A stretch of DNA of 5,114 bases. Source: Caryophanales bacterium. Lineage in GTDB: Bacteria > Bacillota_I > Bacilli_A > RFN20 > CAG-826. The DNA is taken from contig JAQYER010000063.1 in assembly GCA_028723545.1 (NCBI GenBank), positions 1-5,114 on the forward strand, given 5' to 3'. Position numbers and translations under genes: made by a program. The notes beneath the pieces are model-generated. The model saw only the letters and a list, made by a program, of their open reading frames with translations, was not told where the DNA came from and did not search any database. How positions within the stretch are numbered: position 1 is the first letter of the stretch; each line of letters starts with the position of its first letter. This document shows positions 1-5,091 of the stretch, piece by piece.

Positions 1-473
1 GCTGAATCGAGTGTTTGGCTTTTAATCATTTCTTTAATATATTCTTCTTCACCAGAATAATTTGGGAAAAATCCTTTACCAAAAATCGTTCCAAGAATAG
101 TGGAAAAACCAACATAAATAATAAGTAACGCGAAAGTGAAAAGTAATCCAGTAATTAACAAAGATATATATACTTTTAATTTAGAATTTCCAACGACAAT
201 TTTATTTCTAATTGTTCCTTGGCTAAATTCTAAAATAGTGAATATTGCTAAATTGATTGGAATAGCGATACCAAAGTTTTGACTTGGTGAAAAAGAATTA
301 ATTAATGAAGATTGTCCGCATAATGATGAATGATATCCATCAGCGAATGAAGCATCCATCATTCCATATAAAACAGTTAAGAAAATCGCTAAAGCGAGAC
401 CAATAATAAGAGTAATTCTTAATGTCCAGTCTTTAATTAATTTAAAAAATGATGATTTTAATAAACGAAACAT
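1..473 (-). CDS. ABC-2-type transporter permease, N-terminal part (runs off left edge)
   Basis: This is the membrane subunit expected to pair with the ATPase encoded immediately upstream. The 157 codons visible begin MFRLLKSSFFKLIKD, a basic amphipathic N-terminus. A first membrane helix follows at about residues 17-38, an extracytoplasmic loop rich in Ser, Asp and Gly at 39-65, a second hydrophobic stretch at 67-83 and a third at 101-128. Residues 82-98 (EFSQGTIRNKIVVGNSK) match the cytoplasmic 'E-x-x-x-G-T-I-R-N-K-x-x-x-G-x-S-+' loop of ABC-2 permeases in antibiotic/lantibiotic-resistance exporters, which is the main basis for the call. The start is supported by AAGGGAG at 489-483, 9 nt before the ATG, and by its position 1 nt after the ATPase stop codon. 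The C-terminal part lies outside the window. Substrate unknown; export of a peptide antibiotic or bacteriocin is inferred from the partner ATPase. Confidence 0.85.
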   Translation of the reverse strand, partial: MFRLLKSSFFKLIKDWTLRITLIIGLALAIFLTVLYGMMDASFADGYHSSLCGQSSLINSFSPSQNFGIAIPINLAIFTILEFSQGTIRNKIVVGNSKLKVYISLLITGLLFTFALLIIYVGFSTILGTIFGKGFFPNYSGEEEYIKEMIKSQTLDS

Positions 474-474
474 A

Positions 475-1386
475 TTAATTAGCTCCCTTCATTAAATTAA
501 GATAATATTCTTCGATTGTTTCATCGATTTGAATTAATCTAGATACGTTAATTCCATTTTCAACTAATAATTTATTAATGTGACTAGAATCAACTTTATC
601 AAAAATACGAATAGTGTGATTAATAATTCGATAATCATTAATTTGTTCTTTTTTCAATATTTCGATTGATTTTTCAATATTATCAACATCAATGTCGATT
701 GAATTACGGCATTCATCATGTAATTCTTCGGTTGTAATTTCTTTTAATAACATTCCATGAGAAATAATTCCAAAACAAGTAGCGACTTTTTCAAGTTCAG
801 AAAGAATGTGTGATGAAATTAAAAAAGTAATATTTTTTGTTTTATTTAAGTCAATAATTAAATCACGTAATTGAGCGATGCCTTCTGGGTCTAATCCATT
901 CATTGGTTCATCAAGTATTAACATTTTTGGATCATTTAATAAACATAATCCAATACCTAATCTTTGTCTCATTCCCAATGAGAAATTTTTAACTAATTTC
1001 TTTTCAACATTATTTAATCCCACTAGACTAAGTATTTCATTAATACGGTCTTCATTAATAGATATTCCTAAATACCCTGCCGCATATTTTAAATTATCAT
1101 AAGCGTTCATTGTTGGAATTAAAGAAGGGGCTTCAACAATCGCTGCTAATTTTTCTTTAGCTTTATAAATCTTTTTATCATCACAAGATATTCCAAATAA
1201 TGAATATTTACCACTAGTTGGAATAGCTAAACCAGTAATAAGTCTCATAATTGTTGTTTTACCAGAACCATTTTCACCAACTAGCCCATATACTGAACCA
1301 TTTGGAATATTTAACGAAACATGATTAACAACAACTTTTTTACCATATTTTTTAGTAATTGATTGTGTTTCAATAGCGTTTACCAT
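475..1386 (-). CDS. ABC transporter ATP-binding protein, BcrA/LanF (bacitracin/lantibiotic immunity) type
   Basis: The cytoplasmic ATPase subunit drives the permease encoded next to it. All nucleotide-binding motifs are visible: Walker A GENGSGKT at 37-44, signature SLGMRQR at 136-142, Walker B MLILDE at 155-160, D-loop GLDP at 164-167 and switch His193. The Q-loop position reads IVEAPSLIP with Glu85 in place of Gln; this 'E-loop' is known from LanF/BcrA-type ATPases and points to self-immunity or antimicrobial-peptide export. Residues from about 225 to 303 form the usual variable C-terminal extension, and 303 residues is a normal length for the family. The start is the only reasonable one (MVNAIETQSITKKYG begins the core strand), but no SD is visible before it. 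It lies 2 nt after the regulator's TAA, so translation probably depends on coupling. It is 1 nt from the permease start. The substrate cannot be told from sequence. Confidence 0.95.
   Translation of the reverse strand: MVNAIETQSITKKYGKKVVVNHVSLNIPNGSVYGLVGENGSGKTTIMRLITGLAIPTSGKYSLFGISCDDKKIYKAKEKLAAIVEAPSLIPTMNAYDNLKYAAGYLGISINEDRINEILSLVGLNNVEKKLVKNFSLGMRQRLGIGLCLLNDPKMLILDEPMNGLDPEGIAQLRDLIIDLNKTKNITFLISSHILSELEKVATCFGIISHGMLLKEITTEELHDECRNSIDIDVDNIEKSIEILKKEQINDYRIINHTIRIFDKVDSSHINKLLVENGINVSRLIQIDETIEEYYLNLMKGAN
483..489 (-). promoter_or_regulatory. Shine-Dalgarno site of the permease gene, inside the ATPase 3' end
   Basis: AAGGGAG on the minus strand lies within the last codons of the ATPase, 9 nt before the permease ATG at 473. 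It lets the permease be translated from the same transcript and decides its start. Confidence 0.7.
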
Positions 1387-1388
1387 AT

Positions 1389-1586
1389 TTATTTAATAGC
1401 ATTAGTAATCATCGATTGAACTTCTTCTGCTTTCACTAATGCGATTCCTTTCTTTTTGTCTGCTAAAATAACTAGTGAATCACCAGTATTAATCTCAAAT
1501 AGTTTTCGAATGTTAGCTGGAATAACGATTTGTCCTTTATCGCCAACAGTGCAAATCGATATTATTTTATCTTTGGATTTTGTCAT
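1389..1586 (-). CDS. AbrB/MazE/SpoVT-family small DNA-binding regulator
   Basis: This 65-residue protein is essentially a single swapped-hairpin AbrB domain. The core at about residues 10-52 contains VGDKGQIVIPANIRKLF (14-30) and TGDSLVIL (34-41), matching the family pattern 'GrivIPkeiR...pGD'. Such proteins dimerise and bind AT-rich operator DNA. It is the first gene of a minus-strand operon with an ABC ATPase and a permease, a common arrangement in Firmicutes, so I infer that it controls this transporter and probably itself. The start is well supported by AGGAGG at 1596-1591, 4 nt before the ATG. The short tail AEEVQSMITNAIK could form a helix. The fold resembles the MazE antitoxin, but no toxin gene is adjacent, so a transcriptional regulator is the better reading. 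Its operator is unproven; a repeat in its leader is listed separately. Confidence 0.88.
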   Translation of the reverse strand: MTKSKDKIISICTVGDKGQIVIPANIRKLFEINTGDSLVILADKKKGIALVKAEEVQSMITNAIK

Positions 1587-1590
1587 GTTT

Positions 1591-1596
1591 CCTCCT
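1591..1596 (-). promoter_or_regulatory. Shine-Dalgarno site of the AbrB-family gene
   Basis: AGGAGG read on the minus strand is a full match to the anti-SD core, 4 nt before the ATG at 1586. It fixes the start and is the strongest ribosome binding site in this operon. Confidence 0.8.
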
Positions 1597-1607
1597 AAAT
1601 GTGGTAA

Positions 1608-1624
1608 ATTTCCAACATTTCCAA
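1608..1624. repeat. Short direct repeat ATTTCCAA x2, possible operator
   Basis: ATTTCCAA occurs at 1608-1615 and again at 1617-1624 with a 9-nt period. Just beside it GGTAAATTTCC (1603-1613) is nearly palindromic. The cluster covers the predicted transcription start of the AbrB-family operon, between its -10 box and SD, where a repressor would block transcription. Assigning it to the AbrB-family protein is inference; such proteins often recognise loosely defined AT-rich sites. Confidence 0.3.
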
Positions 1625-1625
1625 T

Positions 1626-1654
1626 ATTATATAACTACTAATTTAAAATATAAA
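1626..1654 (-). promoter_or_regulatory. Candidate sigma-A promoter for the AbrB-ABC transporter operon
   Basis: On the minus strand a perfect -10 box TATAAT (1631-1626) sits 17 nt after TTTATA (1654-1649), a weak -35 with three or four matches to consensus. Transcription would start near 1619, about 33 nt before the ATG, leaving room for the SD at 1596-1591. A perfect TTGACA occurs further upstream (1671-1666), but its best -10 partners (TTTTAA at 17 nt, TTAAAT at 19 nt) are poor. The promoter choice is therefore uncertain, although a promoter somewhere in 1620-1675 is likely. Confidence 0.42.
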
Positions 1655-1674
1655 GTTATTTATAATGTCAATAT

Positions 1675-1703
1675 TTGATTGTTGAATTAATGTATGTTAT
1701 TAT
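1675..1703 (+). promoter_or_regulatory. Candidate sigma-A promoter (extended -10) for the CNNM-type gene pair
   Basis: TTGATT (1675-1680) is followed after exactly 17 nt by TATTAT (1698-1703). TG at 1695-1696 gives the extended -10 form TGnTATTAT. Transcription would start near 1710, leaving a leader of about 35 nt before the ATG at 1745. No other good pair lies closer to the gene, and no rho-independent terminator or riboswitch-like fold fits in so short a leader. Confidence 0.6.
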
Positions 1704-1723
1704 TTACGCATTCATTAACTATT

Positions 1724-1729
1724 AAGGAG
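1724..1729 (+). promoter_or_regulatory. Shine-Dalgarno site of the first CNNM-type gene, unusually distant
   Basis: AAGGAG is a strong anti-SD match but lies 15 nt from the ATG at 1745, against the usual 5-10. No nearer start is possible: the in-frame codon before TAT at 1742 is TAA at 1739-1741. The start therefore stands, perhaps with lowered initiation efficiency. Confidence 0.6.
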
Positions 1730-1744
1730 AAAATAATCTAATAT

Positions 1745-2770
1745 ATGGACCCCTACTCGTCGTGGCTTTATATCATTATTATTGTCGTATTAGTGTTCTT
1801 AGCCGGAACATTCTCTGCAACCGAAACTTCGTTTGCATGTTTGAATCAATTTAAAATGCGTGTTTTAGCGGAAGAAGGAAATAAAACCGCTAAACGCGTT
1901 ATTAATAGATATGAAAAATTTGAATTAACACTCGTTACTTCTTTAGTTGGTTATAACGCAGTGTCTATTTTCGTTTCGACAATATCAACTTTTTTATTCC
2001 AACAAATATTTAATAATGTTATATCAGATGAATTAATTTCATTAATTACAACGATAATTATGACTATTATCGTCTATTTATTTTGCGACACTATTCCAAA
2101 ATTAATTGCCAGAGCGATTCCTAATCGTGTCGCGATGGTATTAATTTATCCATCTTTATTTTTCTATTATTTATTATGGCCGATCATTATGTTTTTCTCT
2201 CTTATTACTAAATTAGTAAATAAGATTATGAAAACGGAAGATAAGCCAACAATGACTGAAGAAGATTTCACTAATGTTGTTGAATCAATTGAAGAAGATG
2301 GGCAAATTGAATCAAATGAATCAGATATTATATATAATTCATTAGATTTTACTGACACAACTGTTTATGAAGTATTAACTAAAAAAGATAAAATGTTTAC
2401 GATTGATTTAAAAGATATTACGAGAGAAAAACTTCATAATATTATTTTAAATTCAACTTATACTAGAATTCCTGTTTGCTATGGATCAGTTGACAAAATC
2501 GTGGGTATTTTGCATGTTAAAAATTACATTAAATCATATTTAAAAAATCCAAATGTTCCTATTTTATCAACTCTTCAAAAACCATATATCGTTACTCCAA
2601 AAATTAAAGCCGATGATATGATTGAAGGATTTAAAAAACATAAAACCCATATTGCAATTGTCATGTTTGATAAAAAAGTTCTCGGAATGGTTACTATGGA
2701 AGACATCTTGGAAGAATTAGTCGGTGATATTCACGAAGACAATATCTTAAAAAGAAGGGGGAATAAATAA
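1745..2770 (+). CDS. CNNM/CorC-type membrane protein (DUF21 + CBS pair), lacking CorC_HlyC domain
   Basis: This is an integral membrane protein of the CNNM/CorC ('hemolysin family') group, which carries Mg2+ and related divalent cations, usually as exporters. The DUF21 domain covers about residues 5-165, with hydrophobic segments at 6-28, 61-88, 93-117 and 128-157. FSATETSFACLNQ (23-35) is the family's first-helix motif and CDTIPK (114-119) occupies the usual GExxPK site. The acidic helix TEEDFTNVVESIEEDG (171-186) leads into two CBS domains at about 205-265 (with SVDKIVGILHVK) and 272-327 (with THIAIV and TMEDILEELVG). At 341 residues it is short: it ends after CBS2 in a basic tail and lacks the C-terminal CorC_HlyC domain. 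Several conserved positions differ (SLVGYNAVS for the usual GNNLVN-type helix, MFDKKVLG where CBS2 usually reads DEYGGTAG). It overlaps the next gene by 1 nt (TAATG). The family is certain; ion and direction are not shown. Confidence 0.93.
   Translation: MDPYSSWLYIIIIVVLVFLAGTFSATETSFACLNQFKMRVLAEEGNKTAKRVINRYEKFELTLVTSLVGYNAVSIFVSTISTFLFQQIFNNVISDELISLITTIIMTIIVYLFCDTIPKLIARAIPNRVAMVLIYPSLFFYYLLWPIIMFFSLITKLVNKIMKTEDKPTMTEEDFTNVVESIEEDGQIESNESDIIYNSLDFTDTTVYEVLTKKDKMFTIDLKDITREKLHNIILNSTYTRIPVCYGSVDKIVGILHVKNYIKSYLKNPNVPILSTLQKPYIVTPKIKADDMIEGFKKHKTHIAIVMFDKKVLGMVTMEDILEELVGDIHEDNILKRRGNK
2755..2761 (+). promoter_or_regulatory. Shine-Dalgarno site of the second CNNM-type gene, inside the first gene
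   Basis: AAGGGGG lies in the last codons of the first CNNM gene, 8 nt before the overlapping TAATG at 2768-2772. Together they indicate coupled translation of the two proteins and fix the second start. Confidence 0.7.
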
Positions 2771-4050
2771 TGAGAACAACTGATTATTTCCTTCTTGTTG
2801 TTATTGCAATTTTAGTTGTGTTATCCGGCATTTTTTCAATGTCTGATATGGTTTATGGAGTCGTAAATCAATTAAGGTTAAAAAAAGATGTTGAAAAGGG
2901 AAGTAAAAGAGCAAAAATTGCTTTAAATTTTGCTTCAAATTACGATACAACAATTTCAACAATATTATTTTCTAATAACTTAGTTAATATTGCTGCGTCA
3001 TCATTATCCGCGATTGTTGGATTAAGAATATTTTCTTCACTTGATAATGATTTAGCAGGCACAATTACATCATTAATTTTATTAGTTATTATTTTAATAT
3101 TTGGTGAAATATGCCCAAAAGTAATTGGAAGAGTATTTTCTTATCCTTTATCCAAGTTATTAGCGTACCCAATATTAGTGTTAAAGTACGTCTTTTTCCC
3201 ATTCGTGTATGTCACATCTGCTTTTGGTAGATTATTAACTAAACCAATTACCAAAATTAAAGAAAGCGATGATGATGAGCCAATTTCGGATGAAGAATTA
3301 CAAGAAATGGTTGACCAAATTGAAGAAGATGAAGTAATTGATGAAGATCAAGCTGAATTATTAAGAAGTGCGATTGAATTTAAAGAAACTGAAGCTCATG
3401 AAATTATGACTCCACGCATCGACATGTTTGCTTTTAATATTGATGACAATATTGAAGAATTAACTCATGATGATGATATTTTCGCACATTCACGCATTCC
3501 TGTTTATAAAGACACGATTGATAATATTATCGGCATATTACCAACCAAAAGAGTGCTAAAAAATATGCTCGCTAAACAAAAAATCAATGTATTAGAAATG
3601 ATATTACCAGTTGAATTTGTTCCAGGTTCAATGCCAATTTCCAATATTTTATCGAAAATGAAAAATTCTCAAACCCATATCGTTATTGTTAAAGATGAAT
3701 TTGGTGGCACAGATGGATTATTGACAATGGAAGATATATTAGAAGAATTAGTTGGTGAAATATGGGATGAAACAGATACTCCAATTGAATTTTATAAAAA
3801 ACTTAATGAAAATACATATGTTGTCGATGGTTCAATGAATATTGATGATTTATTTGAATTATTAGAAAAAGAATTATTAGAAGATAATGAATTTACTTCA
3901 GTTGGTGGTTGGGTTATTGATAAATTAGAAAGATTCGCTAAAATCGGTGATAGTTTCGATTATGAAAATTTAACAGTTACTGTTTTAGATGCGACTGAAT
4001 TTACGGTCGAAAAAGTTAAAATTGTTAAACATAAAATTGAAGAAGAATAA
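2770..4050 (+). CDS. CNNM/CorC-type membrane protein with complete DUF21-CBS-CBS-CorC_HlyC architecture
   Basis: This is the second, complete member of the tandem pair, 426 residues and typical in length for bacterial CorC/MpfA-like proteins. The DUF21 membrane domain covers about residues 4-160. Its first helix carries FSMSDMVYGVVNQLRL (22-37), with Asp26 where most relatives have Glu. The second helix carries the canonical SNNLVNIAASS (68-78) and the third ends in FGEICPK (111-117). An acidic linker (DEELQEMVDQIEEDEVIDED, 174-193) precedes CBS1 at about 208-268 (EIMTPRIDM, SRIPVYKDTIDNIIGIL) and CBS2 at about 275-332 (THIVIVKDEFGGTDG, TMEDILEELVG). Residues 338-423 form the CorC_HlyC domain with VVDGSMNIDDL, SVGGWVID and KIGDSF. 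CBS domains of this family bind adenine nucleotides and gate transport. It is co-transcribed with, and starts inside the stop codon of, the shorter paralogue, suggesting joint function. Mg2+ export is the best-known family role; it is not proven here. Confidence 0.95.
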   Translation: MRTTDYFLLVVIAILVVLSGIFSMSDMVYGVVNQLRLKKDVEKGSKRAKIALNFASNYDTTISTILFSNNLVNIAASSLSAIVGLRIFSSLDNDLAGTITSLILLVIILIFGEICPKVIGRVFSYPLSKLLAYPILVLKYVFFPFVYVTSAFGRLLTKPITKIKESDDDEPISDEELQEMVDQIEEDEVIDEDQAELLRSAIEFKETEAHEIMTPRIDMFAFNIDDNIEELTHDDDIFAHSRIPVYKDTIDNIIGILPTKRVLKNMLAKQKINVLEMILPVEFVPGSMPISNILSKMKNSQTHIVIVKDEFGGTDGLLTMEDILEELVGEIWDETDTPIEFYKKLNENTYVVDGSMNIDDLFELLEKELLEDNEFTSVGGWVIDKLERFAKIGDSFDYENLTVTVLDATEFTVEKVKIVKHKIEEE

Positions 4051-4066
4051 TTATTTCTTTTCAATT
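4035..4066 (+). terminator. Possible rho-independent terminator spanning the convergent stop codons
   Basis: A 32-bp imperfect palindrome is centred exactly between 4050 and 4051. On the plus strand the 16-nt arms pair with two G-U wobbles (4042/4059, 4045/4056) and one A-C mismatch (4044/4057), and a T-run follows at 4070-4074. The minus-strand transcript would have two C-A mismatches and no good U-tract, so the site fits the CNNM operon better than the kinase gene. The stem is AT-rich and weak, so confidence is limited. Confidence 0.4.
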
Positions 4067-4596
4067 ACATTTTTATATTTTAAATATATTTCATCAGTGA
4101 CATCATCAATATCACGATTATAATTATTAACAATAAAATCAATATCATTAATTTTATTTATGTCAAATCGCTCTTTATCATTTTTTAAGCGTTCTTTTAT
4201 TTTGTCTTCTTTATCTAATCGATCAATCATTCTTTGATGTCTTATTTCTTCTGGAGCGAAGATATAAAAAGAAACGATGTGTTCGTCATTTAATGCTTTA
4301 AAATTTTTTAATCCTTCTGGCTCTAATACAACCACTTTATTATCGCCAACTTCTTTTTTTGTGCAGCCATAATAATTTGAATTATATATGGTATGTTCCA
4401 CTAATAAATTATCTTCAATCATTTTTAAGAAACAATTTTTGTCGACAAAATAATAATCCACTCCATTAACTTCGTTAACTCTTTTTTCCCTAGTTGTTGA
4501 AGTAATGGCTTTTTTTATTCCGTATTTTTTCTGTAAATGATAGGCGATAAGCGTTTTTCCGCTTGCGCTAGGACCAGTTAATATAATCATGTTCAT
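4051..4596 (-). CDS. Guanylate-kinase-like P-loop protein
   Basis: This 181-residue protein has the guanylate kinase fold signature. The P-loop GPSASGKT is at 8-15. STTREKRVNEVNGVDYYFV (33-51) corresponds to the GMP-binding 'S-T-R-x-x-R-x-x-E-x-x-G-x-D-Y-x-F' region. VEH (66-68) matches the usual 'LEW/E' site and SNYYGCTKKEV (73-83) the 'xxYYGT' segment. VVLEPEGLK (89-97) stands where housekeeping Gmk has 'EIDVQGA', and RMIDRL...KERLKNDKERF (122-144) resembles the lid with its RLxxxxxE ending. It is shorter than housekeeping Gmk (about 200 residues), and the P-loop and 'DVQG' segments are diverged, so it may be a paralogue with altered substrate rather than the essential GMP kinase. Two start codons are possible (4596, 4590). 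No SD precedes either, and TATAAT at 4603-4598 suggests a leaderless start at the second. It is convergent with the CNNM pair with no intergenic base. Confidence 0.82.
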   Translation of the reverse strand: MNMIILTGPSASGKTLIAYHLQKKYGIKKAITSTTREKRVNEVNGVDYYFVDKNCFLKMIEDNLLVEHTIYNSNYYGCTKKEVGDNKVVVLEPEGLKNFKALNDEHIVSFYIFAPEEIRHQRMIDRLDKEDKIKERLKNDKERFDINKINDIDFIVNNYNRDIDDVTDEIYLKYKNVIEKK

Positions 4597-4597
4597 A

Positions 4598-4603
4598 ATT
4601 ATA
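4598..4603 (-). promoter_or_regulatory. Candidate -10 box of the guanylate-kinase-like gene (leaderless transcript)
   Basis: TATAAT on the minus strand ends only 1 nt before the upstream ATG at 4596. A start of transcription 7 nt after the box would fall at 4591-4590, directly on the second in-frame ATG (4590-4588). The -35 region (TTTTCT at 4626-4621, 17-nt spacing) is weak. The absence of any SD is consistent with leaderless initiation. Confidence 0.4.
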
Positions 4604-4662
4604 GAACATTTAATAAATTAAGAAAATATCGCTTTAATATATAAATTAAAAATATCCGTCTC

Positions 4663-4696
4663 TTTTATTGATTTTTTATATTTTTTCGCATTTTTT
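4663..4696. other. Helically phased T-tracts, possible intrinsically bent DNA
   Basis: Runs of T begin at 4663 (T4), 4672 (T6), 4681 (T6) and 4691 (T6), spaced 9, 9 and 10 bp, close to one helical turn. Phased A/T-tracts are known to curve DNA. They lie in the divergent spacer, 38-71 bp upstream of the plus-strand gene start, where they could act like an UP element or set promoter geometry. A weak -10-like TATACC (4704-4709) follows; no convincing -35 is seen. Confidence 0.4.
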
Positions 4697-4721
4697 CTTT
4701 CCTTATACCTATTAATTAGCA

Positions 4722-4727
4722 AAGGAG
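4722..4727 (+). promoter_or_regulatory. Shine-Dalgarno site of the 114-residue protein gene
   Basis: AAGGAG, within AAAGGAGAT, lies 6 nt before the ATG at 4734. It strongly supports that start and shows the small frame is a translated gene. Confidence 0.75.
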
Positions 4728-4733
4728 ATAAAA

Positions 4734-5078
4734 ATGGGAAGAAACAGTAAAAGTAATTCGCTTTTAAGAAGAAAGCAAATGAAATCAATTGTTGATGAAT
4801 ATGTCTCATATTTACAAAATATCGGACTAAAAACATTTCAAATTATATTAAAGGAAGGAGGTCCAAGTTCGTTAAATTCACGTCTAGAAATGAAAAAATA
4901 TATCGATAAATTTGAAAAATGTTTCAATGAACTAGATTTATTAGAACAAGATATTATTTTTAATGATTATATTGAGAAAAAAGATGGGTTTTGGTGGATG
5001 GAATTTTTCTCACAAGCAACATATTATCGTTTAAAAGATAAAACCATTATTCATTTTTTAGATATTTGGAATAAATAA
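4734..5078 (+). CDS. Small HTH-like protein, possibly MG284/MPN403 or ArpU-like
   Basis: This 114-residue soluble protein has no signal peptide or membrane segment. Its N-terminus is basic (GRNSKSNSLLRRKQMK) and is followed by helical, charged sequence to about residue 68. The C-terminal half, from FNELDLLEQDIIFNDYIEKK (64-83) through WWMEFFSQATYYRLKDKTIIHFLDIW (87-112), has the layout of a sigma-region-4 or ArpU-like helix-turn-helix: an acidic 'L-x-x-L-E-x-x-I-I' helix, an aromatic pair, then 'S-x-A-T-Y-Y-R-x-K-x-K-x-I-x-x-F', as in recognition helices of such proteins. I recall similar small proteins in Mollicutes named MG284/MPN403 family, function unclear, but the match is from memory. 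A role in transcription is inference. The start is fixed by an SD 6 nt upstream. The gene stands first after a divergent spacer and may lead an operon with the possible gene at 5092. Confidence 0.75.
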   Translation: MGRNSKSNSLLRRKQMKSIVDEYVSYLQNIGLKTFQIILKEGGPSSLNSRLEMKKYIDKFEKCFNELDLLEQDIIFNDYIEKKDGFWWMEFFSQATYYRLKDKTIIHFLDIWNK

Positions 5079-5091
5079 CGAATAATTTCAA

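Noticed and set aside
878..1102. Plus-strand open frame opposite the ATPase
   Set aside because: It has no SD, its sequence is low in complexity, and it is antisense to the signature and Walker B region of a clear gene.
1389..1586. MazE-type antitoxin of a toxin-antitoxin pair
   Set aside because: No toxin-sized frame is adjacent; the next genes are an ABC ATPase and permease, which fits a transcriptional regulator.
1666..1671. Perfect TTGACA on the minus strand as -35 of the AbrB-family operon
   Set aside because: No good -10 lies 16-18 nt downstream (TTTTAA at 17 nt); the perfect TATAAT is 34 nt away. It is kept only as a comment on the promoter entry.
1587..1744. Mg2+ riboswitch (M-box or ykkC-like) before the CNNM genes
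   Set aside because: The predicted leader is only about 35 nt, too short for a known Mg2+ riboswitch, and no GC-containing helices are visible.
4618..4836. Minus-strand open frame over the divergent spacer
   Set aside because: It is a product of the T-rich spacer and the antisense of the small HTH-like gene; no SD and no recognisable domain.
4855..4862. Internal AAGGAGGT, a perfect anti-SD match, as start of a shorter product
   Set aside because: The next in-frame ATG (4890) is 27 nt away, too far, and the bases simply encode Lys-Glu-Gly-Gly. At most it could slow ribosomes.
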